NCBI GenBank assembly: GCA_902470765.1
Contig: CABRHW010000026.1
Span: forward strand, 1-22,473
Origin: an uncultured Collinsella sp.
GTDB lineage: Bacteria > Actinomycetota > Coriobacteriia > Coriobacteriales > Coriobacteriaceae
Length of the DNA: 22,473 nt
Direction: 5' to 3'
Every line of letters begins with the position of its first letter. Position 1 is the stretch's first letter. Positions 7,527-15,283 of the stretch are shown here, in pieces. The notes beneath the pieces are model-generated. The model saw only the letters and a program-made list of their open reading frames with translations, was not told the DNA's origin and made no database searches. A program made the translations under genes and the position numbers.

Positions 7527-9308
7527 TTACTCGTTCAGCAAGCGTACGGCTTCGGCAGCCATATTCTCGACCGTCATGCCGTTCTGAGCGAGCAGCTCGT
7601 TGGGGTCGTAGCGGTCGGGGAAGCCCTTGGCGATGCCGAAGGTGCGCGTGCGCAACGGCGTGCATGCCAGATAGCACGCGACGCGCTCGCCCCAGCCACC
7701 GTCCAAGATGCCGTCCTCGAGGGTGACGACAACGCGATGCTCGGCGGCAAGGCTATCGAGGAACTCGCGGTCGAGCTCGGTTGCAAAGCGCGGGTTGACG
7801 AGCGTGGCCTCGATGCCGTACTCGGCAGCCAAGCGGTTTGCCACGCGCTCGCCCAGCTCAAAGAAATCGCCAAGCGCGAGCACGGCAACGTCGCGACCCC
7901 GGCGCACCACGTTGTAGCGAACGGCGCTGTAGTCGGTGTCTTCGGCGGGCGCCAGATCGGGACGGCTCACCAGGCCGATGCCCGGTACGCGAATCGCCGC
8001 GGGATGCTCGCGGTGGTCGAGCGACCAGCTCAGCATGGACAGATATTCCTCCATGCAGGCCGGCGCTAGGTAGCGCATGTTGGGAAGTCCACCCAGCATG
8101 GAAATATCAAAGAACGAAAGGTGCGTCTCGGACGTGGTGCCAAAGATTGACGCACCAAACACCAAAATGGTTGCCGGGGCGTCGTTGAGGCACAGGTCGT
8201 GCCACAGCTCGTCGTAAGCGCGCTGCAAAAACGTGCCGTACACACCAAAGACTGGCTTGGCGCCCGAGCGCGCAAGCGCGGTGGCAAAGGTCACGGCGTG
8301 CTCCTCGGCAATGCCCACATCGACGAACTGTTTGCCGGCGGCAGCGCGAAGCTCGGGTGTAAAGCCCATGATGTAGGGCATGGCGGCCGTGATGCCCACG
8401 ACCTGCGAATCGCGCTCGATGGCGGCGCTGAGCGCCTCGCCCGTAATGTCGGCATAGGTGCGCGGCGCAGGCTCGCTCGGATGGCCCGGGCAGAGCTTGC
8501 GTCCAGTTGCCATGTCAAACGGACCCACGTGATGCCAGCGTTCGGGGTCGTTCTGGGCTGGCTCAAAGCCCTTGCCCTTGGCGGTGGAGACGTGCAGCAC
8601 GATGGGATGATCGATATTGCGCAGTTCCTGCAACGCGTCGACGAGGGCCAACACGTCGTTACCGGCGTCCAGATAGCGGTAGTCGAGCCCCATCGCGCGG
8701 AAAACGTTGCGCTCACAGGTACCGTTGCTGGCTCGCAGCTCGGCCAGATTGCGATACAGGCCGCCATGGTTCTCGGCAATGGACTGGTCGTTATCGTTGA
8801 CGATGATGATCAGGTTGCTATCGAGTTCGGCGGCATTGTTAAAGCCCTCAAACGCCAAGCCGCCCGAAAGCGAGCCGTCGCCAATAACGGTGATGACGTT
8901 GTACGTATCGCCCGCCAGGTCACGAGCGTGCGCCAGGCCGCAGCCCAGGCTCACCGACGTGGAGGTATGGCCCATGGCGAACAGGTCGTGCTCGGACTCG
9001 TCGGGATTGGCAAAGCCAGAAGCCTCACCATAACGCTCCGGATCGATATAAGTGTACGCGCGCCCGGTCAGCGCCTTGTGGGCGTAGGTCTGGTGCGAAA
9101 CGTCAAAGACAATCTTGTCGATGGGGGAGTTAAATACGCGATGAAGCGCAACCGTAAGCTCAACGACGCCCAAGTTGGGGGCAACGTGCCCGCCGACGGC
9201 GGCGGAGCTTTCGAGGATTGCCTGACGGATCTCGCCGCAGAGCAGCGGAAGCTCGGCGCGATCGAGAGCCTTGACGTCCTCGGGCGTTGTCGTTTGCGTA
9301 AGCAGCAT
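7527..9308 (-). CDS. dxs: 1-deoxy-D-xylulose-5-phosphate synthase-like enzyme
   Basis: This is a 593-residue thiamine diphosphate enzyme. DXS joins pyruvate and glyceraldehyde 3-phosphate to form DXP, the first step of the MEP isoprenoid pathway. N-terminal TPP domain features are APNLGVVELT (43-52), SHQTYAHK (71-78), GHTSTSVS (113-120), and the TPP/metal motif GDGSLSGG (143-150) with NDND at 171-174. The Pyr domain has the catalytic Glu in IAEEHAVT (about 335). The protein is 30-50 residues shorter than typical DXS, and the usual DGHD loop reads DAGND, so it is a divergent form. GGAG precedes the ATG (9308). It appears monocistronic, with its own terminator. Another function within the DXS/transketolase superfamily cannot be excluded. 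Confidence 0.82.
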   Translation of the reverse strand: MLLTQTTTPEDVKALDRAELPLLCGEIRQAILESSAAVGGHVAPNLGVVELTVALHRVFNSPIDKIVFDVSHQTYAHKALTGRAYTYIDPERYGEASGFANPDESEHDLFAMGHTSTSVSLGCGLAHARDLAGDTYNVITVIGDGSLSGGLAFEGFNNAAELDSNLIIIVNDNDQSIAENHGGLYRNLAELRASNGTCERNVFRAMGLDYRYLDAGNDVLALVDALQELRNIDHPIVLHVSTAKGKGFEPAQNDPERWHHVGPFDMATGRKLCPGHPSEPAPRTYADITGEALSAAIERDSQVVGITAAMPYIMGFTPELRAAAGKQFVDVGIAEEHAVTFATALARSGAKPVFGVYGTFLQRAYDELWHDLCLNDAPATILVFGASIFGTTSETHLSFFDISMLGGLPNMRYLAPACMEEYLSMLSWSLDHREHPAAIRVPGIGLVSRPDLAPAEDTDYSAVRYNVVRRGRDVAVLALGDFFELGERVANRLAAEYGIEATLVNPRFATELDREFLDSLAAEHRVVVTLEDGILDGGWGERVACYLACTPLRTRTFGIAKGFPDRYDPNELLAQNGMTVENMAAEAVRLLNE

Positions 9309-9333
9309 CGTTGTGGGTTACTCCATGCGAATC

Positions 9334-9360
9334 GTGCGCCGGCACTCCCTCGGCCGGCAC
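9334..9360 (-). other. Short inverted repeat in the DXS leader
   Basis: GTGC-GC-CGGC (9334-9343) pairs with GCCGGCAC (9353-9360): eight pairs with a 2-nt bulge and a 9-nt loop. It lies about 26 bp upstream of the DXS start and could be a leader hairpin or operator. The role is unknown. Confidence 0.3.
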
Positions 9361-9536
9361 AATTGCACAAGACAGTCTCGCACATTTTGGCGTTTGATAT
9401 GTGACGGCGGCGCGGTAATTCGCCAACTGGTGGGGCAAAACGTTTTGTCCGATGCCATACTGATATGTTCCATGATGTTTTTATCGATTGTGCACAGGCC
9501 GTGGCTTGTCGCCGTGAGTCGCTGGAAGGAGGCAGC

Positions 9537-10073
9537 ATGTCCGATGCCGTTCGTGCCGAAAAAATCGCGCACGAGGTCGACTATGCCGCCCGCCAGCTGG
9601 CCCAGGCGGGCCGCTTGGACCTGACGCACGAGTTTATCCAGCATGGCGACGTGACGGTCTATGCACATGTGACTTCGGTAGCGCGGGCGAGCCTGTCCTT
9701 TGCCGAGCGCTTGGGCCGTGCCGGCATTTCGGTCGACCGTGCTTCGTTGTTGCGCGGGGCCCTGCTGCACGATTACTTTCTCTATGACTGGCACGATCCC
9801 GACCCAAGCCATCGGCTGCATGGCTTTCGCCACCCGTTTTTTGCCCTGGCACGTGCGGAGGAAGATTTTGAGCTGACGCCGCGCGAACGGAACATTATCG
9901 TGCGGCATATGTTTCCGCTGGTGCCAGTGCCGCCGACGTGTCGTGAGGCTTGGATTGTATGCCTGGCAGATAAATGGTGCGCTCTGCGCGAGACGGTCGC
10001 CGGTCGTCTGCGGCGCAAGGACGAGGCGGACGATGACGTGAGTAAAGCATCGAGCGAAAAGAGGAGAGGGTAG
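9537..10073 (+). CDS. HD-domain protein
   Basis: This 178-residue soluble protein has an HD metal-dependent phosphohydrolase pattern. Candidate ligands are His44, the His78-Asp79 doublet in GALLHDYFLYDWHD, His99 (FRHPFF), His124 (VRHMFPL) and Asp145 (CLADKW). AAGGAGG (9526-9532) supports the ATG at 9537; an upstream in-frame ATG at 9465 lacks one. It ends three bases before a GTG-started membrane protein gene, so the two are cotranscribed. HD proteins of this small type usually hydrolyse nucleotides or phosphate esters; the substrate here is unknown. Confidence 0.8.
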   Translation: MSDAVRAEKIAHEVDYAARQLAQAGRLDLTHEFIQHGDVTVYAHVTSVARASLSFAERLGRAGISVDRASLLRGALLHDYFLYDWHDPDPSHRLHGFRHPFFALARAEEDFELTPRERNIIVRHMFPLVPVPPTCREAWIVCLADKWCALRETVAGRLRRKDEADDDVSKASSEKRRG

Positions 10074-10076
10074 ACG

Positions 10077-11096
10077 GTGGAAACCGCGATTGATATGGCG
10101 TTTGGCGGCGCGACGCTTGCCGCCTGCCCACTCTCGGCACTGGTGCTCTCGTTTGCCTTTTACGGGTTTTGCGGTTGGGCATGGGAGTCGACAGTATGTG
10201 CCATGCTCAATCACGGACGATTTGCCAACAGCGGCTTTTTGCTGGGGCCGTGCTGCCCAATCTATGGCGCGGGCGGCATTGCCTGCTGGCTGCTGTTGCG
10301 CGGGATTCCGGATGCCTTGAGCCAGTTTGTCGCTGCAGCACTCGTATGCAGCGTGATTGAGTATAGCGTAGGCGTGCTGTTGGAAAAAACAACGGGCGCT
10401 CGCTTTTGCGATTATTCGCACCTGCCGTTTAACCTGCACGGACGTATCTGCCTGTACTGGGCCTGCGCGTTTGGCCTGGGTTCGTTGTGCATTTGCCGTT
10501 TGGTGGAGCCGGCATTGCTGGGACTGCTTGGCCATCTGCCGGTGCTGATTGTGCGGCTGTCCGCCTTTATCGTCGCGGTCGCGATGATGGTCGACGCGGC
10601 ATGCTCGTTGGCGAGCTGGCGGCGTCTGTCCGATCAGCTGGAGCGCGTGCGCGCCGACCTTGCCGACCGCATCAACGAGTCGCTTGCCGATGCCTCGGAC
10701 TCAATGCTCGAGCGCATTCCCGATTCGGCAATCGACTCGGTGGCACAGACGCATATCCGCAGCCGTGCCGTTAACGCGTGGCTGGCCGAGCTGGGCGACG
10801 CGACACTCGATGCCCTTCGTGAGAAGGCTTCGATGCCGACATTTATCTCGGATGGTGCTCGCGGCCTGGCACTTGCCGCCCGCCGCGTGGCCGATGCCGC
10901 GCCGAGCATGCCGCGTCCGTCGCTCAGTCGCCGCCTTGCCGGCAAGCGCATGAGCCGTCCGGTGCCAAGCGTGTCGCTCAGCCGACGCGACCTGCGCTTC
11001 TTCAATGCCTTCCCGCGCTTGCGCATCAACCGCTACGAAGGTGTCATTCGAGCAACTAATCTCCGCGACCGCGCCCACGAGCTGTTTCGGCGCTAG
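10077..11096 (+). CDS. CmpB-family membrane protein (putative ABC transporter permease type IV)
   Basis: This 339-residue protein has an N-terminal membrane domain of about 180 residues with five to six hydrophobic segments. It carries the conserved features of the CmpB family (PF06541, recalled): GWAWES, FLLGPCCPIYGAGG, EKTTGARFCDYS and NLHGRICLYWA. A hydrophilic, Arg/Ser-rich C-terminal half follows (190-339), predicted helical and cytoplasmic. The GTG at 10077 is chosen because GAGGAG lies eight to ten bases upstream. It is three bases from the HD-domain gene stop. The family is only loosely called ABC transporter-like; real function is not known, and no ATPase partner is adjacent. Confidence 0.78.
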   Translation: METAIDMAFGGATLAACPLSALVLSFAFYGFCGWAWESTVCAMLNHGRFANSGFLLGPCCPIYGAGGIACWLLLRGIPDALSQFVAAALVCSVIEYSVGVLLEKTTGARFCDYSHLPFNLHGRICLYWACAFGLGSLCICRLVEPALLGLLGHLPVLIVRLSAFIVAVAMMVDAACSLASWRRLSDQLERVRADLADRINESLADASDSMLERIPDSAIDSVAQTHIRSRAVNAWLAELGDATLDALREKASMPTFISDGARGLALAARRVADAAPSMPRPSLSRRLAGKRMSRPVPSVSLSRRDLRFFNAFPRLRINRYEGVIRATNLRDRAHELFRR

Positions 11097-11294
11097 CCGG
11101 GACGGGCACGCTCACGGCTCCCTTGCTCGCGTATTTCCCGTCCGTTTCGCGTCCGTTGCCGTGCCGTTTCTAAGATTGCGGCACCGTTTCCATTCGACAA
11201 CGCAGCGTTTAACAACGCCGTATCTGGTCTACACCAGTTGCCCCTCGGCCGCATTATGGGCGCCGACAACGTTCATGCGATCAAGGGGGAGCGA

Positions 11295-12572
11295 ATGTAC
11301 GATACGGGATCGACAACGTTTATGCTCATCTGCACCATGCTCGTGTTTTTAATGACACCGGGTCTGGCGTTTTTCTATGGCGGCCTGTCCAGGCGCAAAA
11401 ATGTCATCAACACCATGCTCATGTGCTTTGGCGCCATTGGCCTGGTTGGTGTGCTGTGGATTGTTGCCGGCTGGTCGCTGGCTTACGGCGGCGACGGTTC
11501 CAGCCCGTTTATTGGAGGCCTTGACCAGCTGCTGTGCCTGCCGGTGCTCGGTCAGGTGCTGCAGGCGGCCGAGGGCACCGCGTCGGACGGCGCCGTCTAC
11601 CCGGAGATTATCAACATCGCCTTTCAGATGGCATTTGCCATGATCACTGCTGCTATCGTCACGGGCAGCCTGGCCGGCCGCGTTAAGTTTGGTGCCATGA
11701 CGGCCTTCCTGGGCATTTGGCTGCTTGTGGTCTATGCGCCGCTCGCCCACATGGTCTGGGGCGGCGAGGGCTCCTTTATCGGCGACATCATCGGCGCACT
11801 CGACTTTGCCGGCGGCGACGTGGTACACATTTCGTCCGGTCTCACGGGCCTGATTCTCTGCTTAATGCTCGGCCGTCGTCGCGGTTTTGGCATGGTGAGC
11901 TACCGTCCGCATAACGTGCCGTTTGTGGCGTTGGGCGCCGGGCTGCTTTGGTTTGGCTGGTTTGGCTTTAACGGCGGCAGCGAGTTTAAGGCCGACGCCG
12001 TGGCCGCGCTTGCCATCCTCAACACCGTGACGGCCAGCGCGGCGGGCATGGTCTCGTGGCTTGCCGTCGAGCGCGTGCATACCGGCCGCCCCACGCTGGT
12101 GGGTGCCAGCACCGGTCTGGTTGCGGGCCTTGTGGTGGTCACGCCTGGTGCGGGTTTTGTCGAGCCGTGGGCGGCGCTGGTCATGGGCCTGATCGTCTCG
12201 CCTGTCTGCTACCTGGCCATCAGCCATCTCAAGACCAAGTTTGGCTACGACGATGCACTCGACGCGTTTGGCTGCCACGGCATCGGCGGCATCTTGGGCG
12301 GCGTGCTCACGGGGCTGTTCTGCGTGCCGGAGCTCTCATGGACCGGTAAGGGCGGCCTGTTCTACACGGGCGACGTGTCGCTGCTCATCTCGCAGATTTT
12401 GGGCATTGTGGTGACGGTTGCTATTGTGCTGGTGCTCGATTTGGTGATCGCCGCAGTGGTCAAGGCGCTGTTCCACGGCAGCCTGCGTGTGGACGAGGCC
12501 GACGAGGCGCTGGGCCTGGATGCGAGTCAGCACGGCGAGAGCGCGTATCCCTCGTTCTCCGGACTTGACTAG
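11295..12572 (+). CDS. amtB: Ammonium transporter
   Basis: This is a 425-residue Amt/MEP/Rh family channel with about eleven membrane segments. Signatures are TPGLAFFYGGL near the N-terminus, the pore histidines in GDVVHISSG and AFGCHGIGG, and FGFNGGSE. It conducts ammonium across the membrane under nitrogen limitation. The ATG at 11295 follows GGGGGAG (11285-11291) and gives a normal N-terminus; an in-frame upstream ATG at 11238 would add 19 unlikely residues. The PII gene follows 156 bp downstream, the standard amtB-glnK pairing in which PII plugs the channel when nitrogen is plentiful. A long palindrome lies between the two genes. Confidence 0.95.
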   Translation: MYDTGSTTFMLICTMLVFLMTPGLAFFYGGLSRRKNVINTMLMCFGAIGLVGVLWIVAGWSLAYGGDGSSPFIGGLDQLLCLPVLGQVLQAAEGTASDGAVYPEIINIAFQMAFAMITAAIVTGSLAGRVKFGAMTAFLGIWLLVVYAPLAHMVWGGEGSFIGDIIGALDFAGGDVVHISSGLTGLILCLMLGRRRGFGMVSYRPHNVPFVALGAGLLWFGWFGFNGGSEFKADAVAALAILNTVTASAAGMVSWLAVERVHTGRPTLVGASTGLVAGLVVVTPGAGFVEPWAALVMGLIVSPVCYLAISHLKTKFGYDDALDAFGCHGIGGILGGVLTGLFCVPELSWTGKGGLFYTGDVSLLISQILGIVVTVAIVLVLDLVIAAVVKALFHGSLRVDEADEALGLDASQHGESAYPSFSGLD

Positions 12573-12573
12573 C

Positions 12574-12683
12574 GGCACGGCTTTCCCAGGCACCCGACCT
12601 TGCCCCTCAAACCGTCGCTTGCGTACCGAAGTACGCGGCGCTCCTCTTTCGGAGCAATCTCGGGCACCTGGAAAACCCGTGCC
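12574..12683 (+). repeat. 110-bp imperfect palindrome between amtB and glnK
   Basis: The outer 24-bp arms (12574-12597 and 12660-12683) match at 20 positions. Inside, TTGCCCC..AAA mirrors TTTCGGAGCAA, and the tip is the perfect hairpin GCGTAC/GTACGC (12621-12636). As RNA it would form one long bulged rod. It starts two bases after the amtB stop. It could stabilise or attenuate the amtB message, or be a dispersed intergenic repeat. Confidence 0.7.
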
Positions 12684-12728
12684 ATGTGAAGGACAATCAA
12701 TTTCTTTTATTGAAGAGAGGAATTCACT

Positions 12729-13067
12729 ATGAAGAAGATTACGGCGATCGTTCGTGCCGAGAAGCTTGAGGTTCTTAAAGACGCGCTGTTTGCTGCTGAT
12801 GTTCGTGGTATGACCATCAACCAAGTGCAGGGCTGCGGCGCGCAGCATGGCTGGAAGGAATACGTGCGCGGCAACGAGTTGCTTGTCAACACGATCCCTA
12901 AGGTGCAGTTCACGCTCATTTGCGCCGATGAGCATGTCGACGGAATTGTCGAGATTATCTGCAATGCTGCTCGCACCGGTGCCGTTGGAGACGGCAAGAT
13001 TTGGGTCGAGCCGGTCGAGGAGGTTATCCGTATCCGCACCGGCGAACACGGTCCCGCCGCGGTGTAG
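12729..13067 (+). CDS. glnK: Nitrogen regulatory protein PII
   Basis: This is a 112-residue PII signal protein, the usual family length. GAGAGG lies shortly before the ATG. PII trimers bind ATP/ADP and 2-oxoglutarate and gate AmtB. The T-loop runs QGCGAQHGWKEYVRGNELLV, and the C-terminal nucleotide-binding part is ARTGAVGDGKIWVEPVEEVI. The position equivalent to the modified Tyr51 of enterobacterial PII is Leu51, and position 46 is Val; a tyrosine is found only at 45. So classical uridylylation or adenylylation at Tyr51 is not possible. It lies downstream of amtB, so a role in gating that channel is likely. Confidence 0.93.
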   Translation: MKKITAIVRAEKLEVLKDALFAADVRGMTINQVQGCGAQHGWKEYVRGNELLVNTIPKVQFTLICADEHVDGIVEIICNAARTGAVGDGKIWVEPVEEVIRIRTGEHGPAAV

Positions 13068-13080
13068 AATCGACTGCCTG

Positions 13081-13134
13081 CCATCCGCAACGTTAAAATA
13101 CTGCAATGAGGCACAAGACTTGCGTTGCGGATGG
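13081..13134. promoter_or_regulatory. 12-bp inverted repeat ahead of the TetR gene
   Basis: CCATCCGCAACG (13081-13092) is perfectly inverted at 13123-13134, with a 30-bp spacer that contains the likely promoter area. It ends seven bases before the chosen TetR start. It may be an operator or a leader hairpin covering the start region. Confidence 0.5.
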
Positions 13135-13141
13135 ACAGATT

Positions 13142-13804
13142 ATGGGGCGTAATAAATATCCCGAGGAGACGGTCGCGAAGATTCTCGACGCGGCGCTGGA
13201 GCTATTCTGCGCACAGGGTTATGAGGGGACGAGCATTCAAGATATCGTCGACCGCCTCGATGGCATGACCAAGGGCGCTGTCTATCATCACTTTAAGAGC
13301 AAAGAAGAGATTTTCAACGCCGCATTTGATCGGGCAATGGCTCCGATTGTTGAGCAACGTCGCTCAACGCTTGGTATCGGCAATATGACCGGAGCCCAAA
13401 AGCTCAAGCGGCTGTACGCGCCCGAGTCCGTCGTTCCACAAATTGAGCTATGGGCACGCATACATCCTGCGGCGGATCCGGCAAAAAGTTCGCGTCTACT
13501 GGCGATGCAGTACCAGGGCTCGTTTGACGAGTCGGCCGATGGCTGTCTCTTGCCAGTGATCGAGGAGGGCATCGCCGACGGCTCCATTGCGTGCGAATGC
13601 CCGCGCGAAGCGGCGGAGGCTGTATCGCTGTTGGCGAATCTTTGGCTGCTGCCATTGTTCCGTCCGCTTGAATCCAAGGATCGAATGCTCGCTCGCGCGC
13701 AATGTTTGGCGCAGATGGCGGCCGCGGTGGGGCTCGATTTGGGTAATGAAGTGCTCCAGACAACGGCTCAGATTTGGGACGTATGGAACCGTACTGGGTG
13801 GTAA
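13142..13804 (+). CDS. TetR-family transcriptional regulator
   Basis: This 220-residue regulator has an N-terminal helix-turn-helix domain (residues 1-60): ILDAALELFCAQGYEGTSIQ, a recognition helix region TKGAVYHHFKSKEEIF, then a helical ligand-binding domain. The start at 13142 gives the standard TetR beginning; an ATG at 13106 is an alternative. Just downstream are its terminator, two palindromes and an MFS transporter gene, so it most likely represses the transporter and responds to a compound that the transporter exports. The ligand is unknown. Confidence 0.88.
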   Translation: MGRNKYPEETVAKILDAALELFCAQGYEGTSIQDIVDRLDGMTKGAVYHHFKSKEEIFNAAFDRAMAPIVEQRRSTLGIGNMTGAQKLKRLYAPESVVPQIELWARIHPAADPAKSSRLLAMQYQGSFDESADGCLLPVIEEGIADGSIACECPREAAEAVSLLANLWLLPLFRPLESKDRMLARAQCLAQMAAAVGLDLGNEVLQTTAQIWDVWNRTGW

Positions 13805-13809
13805 TATAG

Positions 13810-13822
13810 ATACCAACGGTAT
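13810..13822. promoter_or_regulatory. Candidate TetR operator 1
   Basis: ATACC-AAC-GGTAT is a 13-bp palindrome just after the TetR stop. The following bases (GGTATGTA) recur in the second, longer palindrome before the MFS gene. Confidence 0.4.
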
Positions 13823-13836
13823 GTAATTGATTTGTG

Positions 13837-13859
13837 AGGGCAGCCACGGCTGCCCTTTT
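13837..13859 (+). terminator. Terminator after the TetR gene
   Basis: AGGGCAGCC and GGCTGCCCT form a tight hairpin followed by TTTT (13856-13859). It separates the regulator from the MFS gene, so the latter must have its own promoter. Confidence 0.8.
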
Positions 13860-13868
13860 CAAGTCATT

Positions 13869-13893
13869 AAATACATATTACCGGTATGTATTT
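13869..13893. promoter_or_regulatory. Candidate TetR operator 2 at the MFS promoter
   Basis: AAATACATA and TATGTATTT are perfect 9-bp inverse arms around TTACCGG. The 25-bp palindrome ends 12 bp before the MFS start codon, an ideal place for repression by the adjacent TetR protein. Confidence 0.65.
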
Positions 13894-13905
13894 GGGGGCA
13901 GGCTT

Positions 13906-15168
13906 ATGGCTGGGATGCGAAGAATTAGCGTTTCGTTGGCGCCAAAAACAGTGCGATCTATCAGACTATTTGGCCTTCTTGTTGCACAGCTGTGCGCGTA
14001 TTCGATGTTGTCGGCACTGTGCTTTGCGTGCCCGCTTTACTTGTTCGATTGTAGCGGCTCGTCAACGTTATATGGTGCCGTCGCGGCGATCGCGTTCGTG
14101 CCGGGCGTGCTTGCGACTCCGGCTGGCGGAATCTTGGCGGATCGCGGGAGACATCGCGGGGTTCTTGTGGTACTCGGCATTGTTCTGATGGCTGCATCGC
14201 TGTTGTTTATCCCCATGAAGCGTTCGCTGCCTCTTGCCGTTGTCGTGGTGGCAATACTTTGCGTCCAATATGGCATCCAATCGCTGCTGAAACCGATGCT
14301 TCAAATTGAGACGGTGCACATGATGGGCCCAGAAAAGGTTGAGCGTGCCACTGCGTTGGTCTCGCAGATAACCATGGCGAGCAATATCTTGGGCCCTGTG
14401 GTCGGGACGGCAGTCTATGGGTGCTTTGGTATCGATGCTCTATGCGAAACCGCGGCGTTGACATTTGCGATGTCAGCCCTGCTGTTCGGGGGTGCACTCA
14501 AGCGAAATGCCTCATCTGGAATGACAGGGGACAGTACGACTTGCTCGACATACCGAAGCGATTTTCGGGAGTCGATTCGGTATCTGTTGCAAAACTCATC
14601 ATTGCTCGTTGTGTTTTTGATTGCGGCTATTTTGAACCTTGCGTTAGTTGGGTTAACGATTGGTGCTCCCGTTATTGTTGCAAAGCATCTCGGAATGCAG
14701 TCATCCTTCGTTGGGATTATTGAGGTGGCTATGGGCTTAGGTGGTCTTGTCGGCAGTGGTTTGGTCGGTATTTGGCCGCATCGTTTTTCCTTCAAGGGCA
14801 TATGTCGATATGTTGCGATGATCTGTTTTGGAGTCATGCCGATTATTGTCACGCTACTGAGCGGTCCTGATGAATTAGCGTTTGCCGCGCTTGCGGCCGG
14901 CTCGGCATGGGTCATGGCATGGGCAAGCATTACATCGGTCGAAATCGTTTCATTTGTTCAGCGGTCAGCGCCAAAGGAATTCTGCGGAAAAGTGCTGGCA
15001 CTCGTTTATATGACGCTTTCCTGTGCAACGCCTATTGGCCAATTGGTTTACGGGCTCGCATATGATCGATGGACACCGGCGATTGTATTCGCAGGCATGT
15101 TGGCGGTGCTGACGTTGACGACGGCGCTGTTTTATCGGCTGAAAAGTCGCTTGTGGCGATTGTCTTAA
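13906..15168 (+). CDS. Major facilitator superfamily transporter
   Basis: This 420-residue membrane protein has about twelve hydrophobic segments and a central cytoplasmic loop (residues 200-225). AGGILADRGRHRGVLV is the MFS motif A between helices 2 and 3. The overall layout matches MFS exporters of the enterobactin/macrolide group (MFS_3 type), so drug or metabolite efflux is the likely role. The ATG at 13906 lies after GGGGG at 13894-13898 and fits the operator position; ATG 13915 is possible. The G+C and codon use are lower and more varied than in neighbours, which suggests transfer together with the TetR gene. Confidence 0.85.
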   Translation: MAGMRRISVSLAPKTVRSIRLFGLLVAQLCAYSMLSALCFACPLYLFDCSGSSTLYGAVAAIAFVPGVLATPAGGILADRGRHRGVLVVLGIVLMAASLLFIPMKRSLPLAVVVVAILCVQYGIQSLLKPMLQIETVHMMGPEKVERATALVSQITMASNILGPVVGTAVYGCFGIDALCETAALTFAMSALLFGGALKRNASSGMTGDSTTCSTYRSDFRESIRYLLQNSSLLVVFLIAAILNLALVGLTIGAPVIVAKHLGMQSSFVGIIEVAMGLGGLVGSGLVGIWPHRFSFKGICRYVAMICFGVMPIIVTLLSGPDELAFAALAAGSAWVMAWASITSVEIVSFVQRSAPKEFCGKVLALVYMTLSCATPIGQLVYGLAYDRWTPAIVFAGMLAVLTLTTALFYRLKSRLWRLS

Positions 15169-15229
15169 CGCGCTGGGGCACCGTGAATTTGTGAAGGCAG
15201 TGGCACGTCGCGTCGTGACGGCATTGTTT

Positions 15230-15283
15230 GGGCGTGCCTCTCCTTCGTCTACAATATCGTGCAGACGAAGGAGAGGCGCGCCC
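15230..15283 (+). promoter_or_regulatory. 21-bp-arm inverted repeat that contains the RBS of the HAD gene
   Basis: Arms 15230-15250 and 15263-15283 pair over 21 bp with a single G-U position; the 12-bp centre carries TACAAT-like bases (15250-15255). The right arm contains the whole ribosome binding site AAGGAGAGG (15268-15276) and ends at the base before the ATG. Either a leader hairpin hides the RBS, or the two arms are an operator around the -10 element. Confidence 0.8.

Noticed and set aside
8199..9404. Open frame of 401 codons on the plus strand
   Set aside because: It is antisense to the DXS-like gene and shows no motifs or ribosome binding site.
9318..10535. Open frame of 405 codons on the minus strand
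   Set aside because: It runs antisense across the HD-domain and CmpB genes, which have good starts and motifs; its own composition is unlike a protein.
11097..11294. Promoter or nitrogen-regulator site before amtB
   Set aside because: TTAACA at 11209-11214 has no convincing -10 at proper distance, and I see no recognisable operator.
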